From positions 12,734,501 to 12,798,500 of the forward strand of contig JAVHKY010000001.1 in assembly GCA_035079385.1 (NCBI GenBank): a DNA stretch of 64,000 nt. Direction: 5' to 3'. Below, piece after piece: positions 57,342-64,000 of the stretch. This DNA is from Aspidiotus rigidus (lineage: Eukaryota; Arthropoda; Insecta; Hemiptera; Diaspididae). The notes under the pieces are model-generated. The model was not told where the DNA came from, searched no databases, and worked only from the letters and a program-made list of their open reading frames with translations. Both the position numbers and the translations under genes were made by a program. Each line of letters starts with the position of its first letter. Position 1 is the stretch's first letter.

Positions 57342-57519
57342 GACTAGAGGAGAAGAAAAAACACTTTCAATGGGTGTGGCTTGTCAGGTCTGAGGTGTCT
57401 GACTCGTCGTGGGCAAGAGTGTGAGGGAAAAGGGCTTCTAAGTCCAGAACAAAGATTCAGAACTAGAGGGCGGGGAGAATGATGAACAGAAATTGCCCTA
57501 GGTATGATTTTCTTCAAGT

Positions 57520-58085
57520 TTATGATGAGGGACTTGGAAAAATATTGACTCTCAAGCTATATAGGTATAGGAGAGGGATACTCGGAAAAATTCTGACCCT
57601 CGGAAGTTTCTCTCCTTCGAGAGTCTGAGTTTTTCCAAGTTCCCCCCCCCCCTATCATATATAGCTTGAGGGTCAAAATTCCTAAGATTTTTCCAAGTCC
57701 CCCTCACATCATATATAGCTTGAGGGTCAAAATTTTTCCAAGTCCCCTCATTTTTCCAAGTCCCCCAGGATCATATATAGCTTGAGGGTCAAAACTCACA
57801 AAGTCCCCCTCGTATCATATATAGCTCGAGGGTTAAGAGTCTAAATTTTTCCAAGTTTCTCTCTTTCGAGAGTCTGAATTTTTCCAAATCTTCCGCCTAT
57901 CATATTACAGCTTGAGGGTCTGAATTTTTCCAAGTCCCCCTCCTATCATATATAGCTTGAGGGTTGAGAGTCTAAATTTTTCCAAGTCCCCCTCCTATCA
58001 TATACAGCTATACGCACCAAACATGAAGGTCAAAATTCCTAAGATTTTTCCAAGTCCCCCTCCTATCCATATATAGTAGCGTGGT
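57520..58085. repeat. Minisatellite array of about 45-bp units, mostly inverted
   Basis: At least ten units of 'tttttccaagtccccctcct' + 'atcatatatagcttgagggt' with variable spacer. This is the same unit as in the 24.6 and 35.3 kb blocks, mainly on the opposite strand, but with 'gcttgaggg' replacing 'gctcgagag'. That makes it a diverged subfamily, and here it lacks the 'ggaacctgtttta' end modules. Confidence 0.88.
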
Positions 58086-58113
58086 TCTACATTTTCCTGG
58101 TCCATCTTCTTCT

Positions 58114-58399
58114 TCATGACGGTGACTGCAAATGCAGACCCCTGGTTCCATGCTTCTTCGAAACTAGTATGGTGGATACCAGGCTACTCGGAGCAAACGC
58201 TCTCGATCTTTTGAAGAGACTGACTAAACTCGTCCCGTTCACATCTCCAAGCCTCAGACTCAGCTGTGGTCTTACAATGTGAACTCTTTGCTTGCTCAAC
58301 TTTCCCTAACTTCTCAAGAAGGTACTCGTTGAAACAGCCATGGCCGCTCAACACTGCGACAGGTGAAATTTCAGGTGACAATGGACTCAGTTCAACCAC
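58114..58399 (-). mobile_element. LINE ORF2 C-terminal fragment
   Basis: The minus strand encodes VLSGHGCFNEYLLEKLGKVE, then HCKTTAESEAWRCERDEF. This matches the 'TGHG-F--YL------s--C' region after the RT in R1/jockey-type non-LTR elements, with the second half eroded. It is an isolated fragment with no RT domain next to it. Confidence 0.7.
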
Positions 58400-59439
58400 T
58401 CATCAAGGTCACATATTAACGCATGGGTTGTCCATTTACCCAGCTTGCTCTGAGCAATTCTCGTTTTTTTCATTTTGCGAGCAAGGAGCTTCTGACCTCT
58501 TGCTTGACCCGTAAAGCCTATTGATTGGTCGTCGTCTTTGTTTTTGCTTTGAACACCACAGTTCTCTCCTCAGCAAGGAACTCGGTTGGTGGTGAACGTG
58601 CTAATACGCAAAAAGCCTCCGTCAAGACAGTGCGGTAGGCACAGACACACACCCCAGCGCAGCTCTTTGTTGGATCGTTACCATCTCTCTCCTTCTGCTA
58701 GGCTTATTCTATGCCAAGAATTACTGTCATAGGGACGTTATCATGACATCATCAGTATCCGATATGATGGGTAAAATCTATTCAATCAGGATCTATGAAA
58801 CTGAGGAACAGGCTTAAATTAGGCTCGGTAATTCTTGAGAAACGAGCGGTGAAAGAACTTCAAACAAATGAATCTGTCAGCCTAGATACTATGTGTCTCT
58901 AAAAGAGGCATGGTTAGCTTCTGCCCTAAGTTTTTTTCCACGATTCACTTATAAATTCAGAGTATTCCATGATACTGTATGTTTTTTTGGTAGTGGTAGG
59001 CTGTTTGTGGTTCAATTCGGACAAGTTGAAACTTTTTGGTTACTTTCTGTTATGTTTTTGGTCGTCCTTGATTATACTTTATCATTGTTTGATCAATTTT
59101 GAACGTTTATGGTTGATTTTAGTCAATCTTCTGGTTGTTTCTTGATAATTTTCCTTGCATGTGTGGTCGTTTTTCACTCCATTCTGCTCTGTTTTCAAAG
59201 TTTTTGGATAACTTTGGTCAATGCAGGTCATTTACATCTTGCTTTCTTTCGATAATTTTGATAATTTTCTGTCATTTCTGTAGTCTTTTTTTGTTCAGTT
59301 TTGGCCGCTTCTTGTTATTTTGATCGTGATTTGGTCGTTTCATACCGTATTCATCGTTTTGTAGTCAATTCTGGTCGCTTTATAGTCGATTTTGGCAATT
59401 TAAATAAATATTAGTATATTAGATTTTTGGTCATTTAGT
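58400..59439. other. T-rich intergenic sequence
   Basis: From about 58890 to 59400 it is a monotonous plus-strand T/G-rich stretch ('ttttggtcgtttc'-like). It gives Phe/Leu-rich open frames that I regard as compositional. Confidence 0.4.
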
Positions 59440-59653
59440 AGACTGCATGTTGAATCAATACGTTTTTGCATGAAATTACGGTCATCCATAATGACGAGGA
59501 TGCTCGAAAGAGTAACACAGAAGAAAAATGCAAAAGACCGCACGATAATTGAAAACACGAGCACTTTCGGCTAATCAGCCATTCTCGAAGTGTGGAAAGC
59601 GAGTGAACCCAGCACCAACCAACAAGCGACATCAAACGAAATCATGACCGAAG

Positions 59654-60268
59654 CTACAAGTCATCGAAATGTGAATCATTCCCGTAGACTAATTCGATCA
59701 ATCCTTCTACAGGAATGTACCTGTTCAAAACGGTAACGCTACTATTATTCTGATGTCGGAGGATTTCTATCTCCTCAAGGGCTACACGCTTGAAGTAAAA
59801 GTTTTCCCTATGAAGGAGGACTTCGCACCCCTCTTTAAAATTGTGACCACTTTCGATCAAATGATCAGCAAAGGCTGACTCCCCTACTTTCTTTTTCCTC
59901 CAAGCTTTTTTATGTTCGTCAACTCTAATTTGGAGCTGACGGCGGGTCATTCCTATATAGACGCTGCGGCAATCTCCACAAGCCACCGTATAAACCCCTC
60001 CCCTCTCGGCCACTGGGATAGGGTCCTTTAGTCTGACAAAAAGGTTTTCAATCGTGTTTACATTATAGAAGGCCAGTCGAAAACCGAAGGGGCGGAGGAT
60101 ACGGCCCAACTCCGATGAAAACTTGCCCAGAAGAGGGAGCTTAATCCACCGTTTCCTACCATGTTGGCGTAAATCCCGGGGGAGGGAGGTCGTAGAGTCA
60201 AGGCATTTCCTTGTAAGAGTCAAGGCATTTCCTTGTGAGCCTCCTACAAACCATAAGGTCAACATCAA
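59654..60268 (-). pseudogene. GIY-YIG endonuclease domain of PLE 2
   Basis: The minus strand encodes LTRKCLDSTTSLPRDLRQ, WIKLPLLGKFSSELGRI, then GVYTVACGDCRSVYIGMTRR with the Cys pair and GIY-YIG core, QIRVDEHKKAW, and FADHLIESGHNF. A short tandem duplication of about 20 bp at 60198-60238 ('gtcaaggcatttccttgt' twice) breaks the frame between RT and this domain. The domain itself looks intact. Confidence 0.9.
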
Positions 60269-61535
60269 CTCTGACCTGGTTGACTCTAGTCAGGTGCTTT
60301 ATAATCATTAATTCTTTCTGGGAAGCGGCTTGACTCAATGGGATACGAGTCAAGTCATGTATTAGGCAATTAAACGTCCCAACTTTGTGGGCCACAGGTA
60401 CGAATGACGACCCGTGGACAGTAATATCGGTCGAGGTATTTTTCCTATAAATACCATTTTTATGGACGCCGTCAGTGACGGAAATAGACAAGTCCAAAAA
60501 GTTTATAACGGAGCCACCAACTTCCAATGTAAATTTCATGGAAGCGTAAAGGCTATTTAAATAATGAAGAAACTCGCTAAGGAGTTCTGTTGGACCGGTC
60601 CACGCACACAAAACGTCATCAACGTACCTGTGCCAATAGTGTATACGACTCACAAACACCTGGCCTGAAGAGAACAGGTCGCCCTTAAATTTGGACATAA
60701 AAACTTCTGAAATAAGAGAACCCAGAGGAGAACCAATAGGGACCCCACTTCCTCAGGGAACTCGTAGAATTTATCATTAAATTCACAAAAGTTCGGGAGC
60801 CAACAGACCCTCAATAGGTCAAAGAATTCGCCCATTTCCTCATGCGGGACACCAGATTTTAGAAGCAACTCGCCCATCTGCTGCATAGTAGCAGCCTTTG
60901 GGATGTTGGGAAATAACCCTGCCACGTCGAGGGAACATAAAGTTACGCCTTGAGGGAGGGAAACATCCTTCAGGTTGTTAGCGAGGGTACAGGAATTCAG
61001 TACGGAATGGGGAGACTCGAACTCCACTCTAGACTTGAACCAGCGATCGAGAAATTTTGCAAGGGAGTAGGTCGAAGAGGCGACAAAAGAGACCACGGGT
61101 CGCATAGGTACTCCTTCCTTATGAATTTTTGGTAGCCCGTAAAGGAGGGGAGGAACGGGGTTAGGTTCCGAAATGGCTTTTTTGGTTAGAGGTTTCTTAA
61201 TGACGAATTTACTATTATTAACGAGAAACCTAACCTCTTTTGAAAAGTTGAACTGGGCATTTTCCTGGGCTCCGCATTGGCTGAGCACATCGTGGACCTT
61301 AGAAGTGTAAGAAGACTTCTCCATGACCACCACGGAATTCCCTTTGTCAGCTTTTGTGACAATTTACCCAGCCTCCCTAATCTTCCTCTTCAGGCCCTTA
61401 ATCAATTCACTCAGGGGAGTTTTTCGGACCATCTCGGCGCATTTTTCTTGGACATTAACGCCAAGGCCTATTTTTACTATAAGATCAGCCACAACGTTAG
61501 CCAAAGTCTCCTGATTTTTAAGAGGTGGGGGGGGG
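60198..61535 (-). pseudogene. Penelope-type reverse transcriptase of PLE 2, frameshifted
   Basis: Minus-strand frame 61333-60650 carries NSVVVMEKSSYTSKV-type start, PPLLYGLPKIHKEGVPMRPV and intact motif A CSLDVAGLFPNIPKA. A 1-nt deletion near 60735 (compared with PLE 1) shifts the frame just before GSPLGSLI. RT continues in 60698-60198 with HRYVDDVLC and SVINFLDLSI. Upstream, residues matching KNQETLANVVADL start at 61535, and an in-frame stop near 61366 interrupts the N-terminal part. All catalytic Asp residues are kept. Confidence 0.9.
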
Positions 61536-61906
61536 AGAATAATAGTAGCGTTACCGTTTTGAACAGCTACATTCCTGAAGAAGGATTGATCGAATTAGTC
61601 TACGGGAATGATTCACATTTCGATGACTCGTAGCTTTGGTCATGATTTCGTTTGATGTCGCTTGTTCTTGTTGGTGCTGGGTTCAGTCACTTTCCACACT
61701 TCGAGAATGGCTGATTAGCCGAAAGCGCTCGTGTTTTCAATTATCGGTGTGGTCTTTTGCATTTTTCTTCTGTGTTACTCTTTCGAGTATCCTCGTCAGA
61801 CTGCATGTTTTCAGATTTTTATTGCACGTTCTTGATCTTTGTAGCACGCTTTTATTGTATTTTTCAAGTGTTTTTGACGCCCAAAAATCCTAACTCTACT
61901 TATATA

Positions 61907-62448
61907 CAGTGTCCGCTAAAAAGATTTCAACAGTTAAACTAAATTTGTTGTAGCGCACGAACGCGAAAGATAAGATGTGTAGTTGAAGTGTGCAAAATTT
62001 GTATCTTAGTTTTATCTTTAATTTGCGCCTCTACTCAACTTTCTACAAATCTTCTAAGCCGAATTATGGACCAATATGTGCCAAAAATTTACCATTTTGC
62101 CAAAATTCCCACAAATTAAAAATTGTTCAAACTTCCATATTAGGTATACTTGATTTGAAAGTGGGGTTTACGTCGATTCTGAAAATAATACTTTTAAAAT
62201 AACCATAATATGAAGCTTGAAAAAGGGAGAATTTTCAGGTTCTTATTTGGGAAATCTTGGCAAATTTCGTCCATAACTCGGGTTAGAGACGACATAGAAA
62301 CTTTTTATTTGACACTAATTAAAAATAAAATTGAGATACAAATTTTGAACATTTGAACTATACATCTGACGTCTCGCCTTTTTGAGCTACATCAACAAAT
62401 TTAATCCAAATCCCCATCTAGCTGTTAACATCTTTTTGACGGATCCTG
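61907..62448. mobile_element. Non-autonomous TIR element, fold-back type, TA target duplication
   Basis: The left end cagtgtccgctaaaaagat and the inverted right end caggatccgtcaaaaagatg match. Both are flanked by TA (61905-61906 and 62449-62450), as in Tc1/mariner-like elements. The homology continues inward ('aaatttgttg.tgtagc', 'tttgtatctyarttttat'), so most of the 542 bp is an imperfect palindrome. No transposase ORF. A related copy lies at 34.0 kb. Confidence 0.75.
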
Positions 62449-62450
62449 TA

Positions 62451-64000
62451 ATCAAAAGTCTCTGATGTAGGGAAACAGTTGAAAGTTATAAAATTAAGAA
62501 AATGTCCTTATTAAATTTATTTTAGACCCAATCATTGAAGCTCTCTGAACGCTTAGTAATCTTTTTATACATCGAAGACCTACAGATTTCGAATGAAAAG
62601 TTTTCCCATTAAGAAAAAAAAAAAAAAACAATTTATGATAATAATAATTCTGTATTAATATCATTATCGCTCGTAAGCGTTTGATTTGTCAGTTTTTTGA
62701 CTTCCAATATTATACGTCGTTTCAGCACTAACTTCGAGCATTAGGATATAACAATGGAAGTATAGTTGTGTTCCACGAGGGAATAACAACGAGAAGCGTC
62801 TAGACGTAAACGAAGTTTAGAGAAGACACTATTTCTGTGCTGAATCATGTGACGCTCTCTATAGAAAAACAAGAAAAGTAATTCGATAAAGGACCAAATG
62901 CAGACAAATTCTATACGCATCCGCTGTACGTCGTTTTGAAAATAATTGGTCGTACAAAAATTTTTTATTTGGTGCGTTGAACCGATAATTATTACAAGAG
63001 GATGTTTTTTTATATTTTCATGAAAGAACTATCATTCGTTCTGTAAAACAAAATCTTCATCAGATATTATTCAAACGCCTTCGCTGCTCTACAGTTAGCC
63101 CGAAGAGGTTCGCAAATTCAATTCAGAATTCCACGTAATCGTACTACAATTCTCAAGTCATTCTAGAATAGAGTTGCGACCCGTGTAAAACTGCAATAAA
63201 CTCATTTTCTAGAAGTTCATCATTTTAGAAACGGAAGCAGAAACAATCCAGCATCCATGGAAATTAAAACCTTCCACCTATTTCGCTAATATACGACAGA
63301 TTTACCAAAGCTGTTAGAAGTATTGCTCGGCTTCTGTTTAGCAGGCGCTCGCTTGATGAGGTCAACATTTTTGTATCTCCAAATCTGCACAGCTAGACAC
63401 TGTGGCAGGTTATCGATCCCCTTTTTGGCGAGTTGAAGGCTATATATTTATTCCAAAATATGATTCATAATAATATTAGTACACCGTTTTACGAAAATAA
63501 TACCAACAACGCAATACTAGAAAAAGTTCATTCACTTCATAACGTCGTTCTGCCAAAAATTGCTATGCCTGTTGCTCAAGTAGAATCATTTCGTTGAAAA
63601 CAAGTCATACGAGCCACTATTGTGCCTAATCAACTGATGAATCATGAAGTATGAAATTTAGGTTCACTCATCACATATACGTTAATGATTGTCAGTCTGA
63701 TGATAGTTCTTTACTTTCCATGTCCTTGCTTTTCCATCGGTACGTTCGTGTTTTTGTGAAGTAAGAAGTAGGTGTCAGTAAGGGAGTTTACTGTATGGTA
63801 AGTACGACTTTTTTGGTTTTCCTCTCTTTCCTCTTATGTTAACGTGGATTATTATGATGACCTTAGTTATTCCATATTATTGGGGTATGTGTACGTACAG
63901 TCTTATAAAATTTCACAATTGCCCGTTTTACTCAGCTTCTGAACGATAGCGCTTCTATTTTTTTTTTTTTCTCTTAAACTTGAAGCATCTTCGATCACTC
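62451..64000. other. Intergenic to the window end, nothing recognised
   Basis: AT-rich, with A- and T-runs near 62612 and 63959. No conserved ORF, RNA gene or repeat supported. Confidence 0.45.

Larger units (their letters stand above)
59440..61809 (-). mobile_element. Penelope-like element 2 with 260-bp inverted arms and 12-bp flanking direct repeat
   Basis: The RT/GIY-YIG body is on the minus strand (about 59654-61535). The 3' end occurs again in inverse orientation at the other side: left arm 59492-59751, right arm 61536-61798. Direct repeat agactgcatgtt at 59440-59451 and 61798-61809 is a probable target-site duplication. Only the left end has the extra 40 bp (59452-59491). The architecture repeats that of PLE 1, but with shorter arms and the extension on the RT's own 3' side. 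The arms differ by a few substitutions, so the insertion is fairly recent. Confidence 0.92.

Noticed and set aside
58893..59323. Phe/Leu-rich plus-strand ORFs resembling membrane proteins
   Set aside because: The stretch is monotonously T-rich; hydrophobicity follows from base composition.

Overview
This is eukaryotic, insect-like nuclear DNA: AT-rich, with spliced genes, long intergenic stretches and many decayed transposable elements. Supporting signs are a five-exon cathepsin B gene, nuclear copies of mitochondrial DNA whose reading frames only make sense with TGA read as Trp, Penelope-like elements (PLEs) and non-LTR retrotransposon fragments. I cannot fix the order. Loss of the occluding-loop histidines in cathepsin B recalls the expanded cathepsin B sets of plant-sap-feeding Hemiptera, but this is a weak clue.

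Layout. 0.1-1.0 kb: a tandem duplication of about 455 bp. 2.1-6.1 kb (+): a three-exon gene for a predicted secreted protein of 349 aa, whose large intron holds an antisense LINE remnant. 6.7-10.5 kb (-): a convergent two-exon gene for a 252 aa secreted protein, with a close paralog at 37.4-38.3 kb (+). 12.8-15.7 kb: a young PLE with inverted-repeat arms of about 715 bp, followed by a small MITE and a second PLE fragment (16.3-17.4 kb). 19.6-26.1 kb: duplicated repeat blocks and a degenerate satellite that turns into its own inverse around a small Cys-rich ORF. 28.0-29.5 kb (-): cathepsin B. 30.2-31.5 and 39.3-39.8 kb: mitochondrial-derived inserts (rRNA, cytb and cox1 remnants). 24.6-25.4, 32.0-35.8 and 57.5-58.1 kb: a composite repeat built from a roughly 45-bp minisatellite. 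41.5-42.6 and 45.1-47.3 kb: degenerate PLEs, the second interrupted by another PLE. 50.9-52.7 and 58.1-58.4 kb: LINE fragments. 53.2-55.9 kb (-): a tandem pair of two-exon genes for small secreted Cys-containing proteins. 59.4-61.8 kb: another PLE with inverted arms. 61.9-62.45 kb: a TIR element with a TA target duplication.

The host genes do not form a pathway that I can recognise. All six well-supported genes begin with a hydrophobic leader. Five of them belong to unrecognised, apparently fast-changing secreted families, a pattern typical of lineage-specific secreted or effector-like proteins. The clearest structural novelty is in the PLEs. Two independent insertions share an inverted architecture, the same 5' body breakpoint and 12-bp flanking duplications. 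Three copies carry a terminal extension of about 40 bp that encodes a conserved ATG-initiated peptide.
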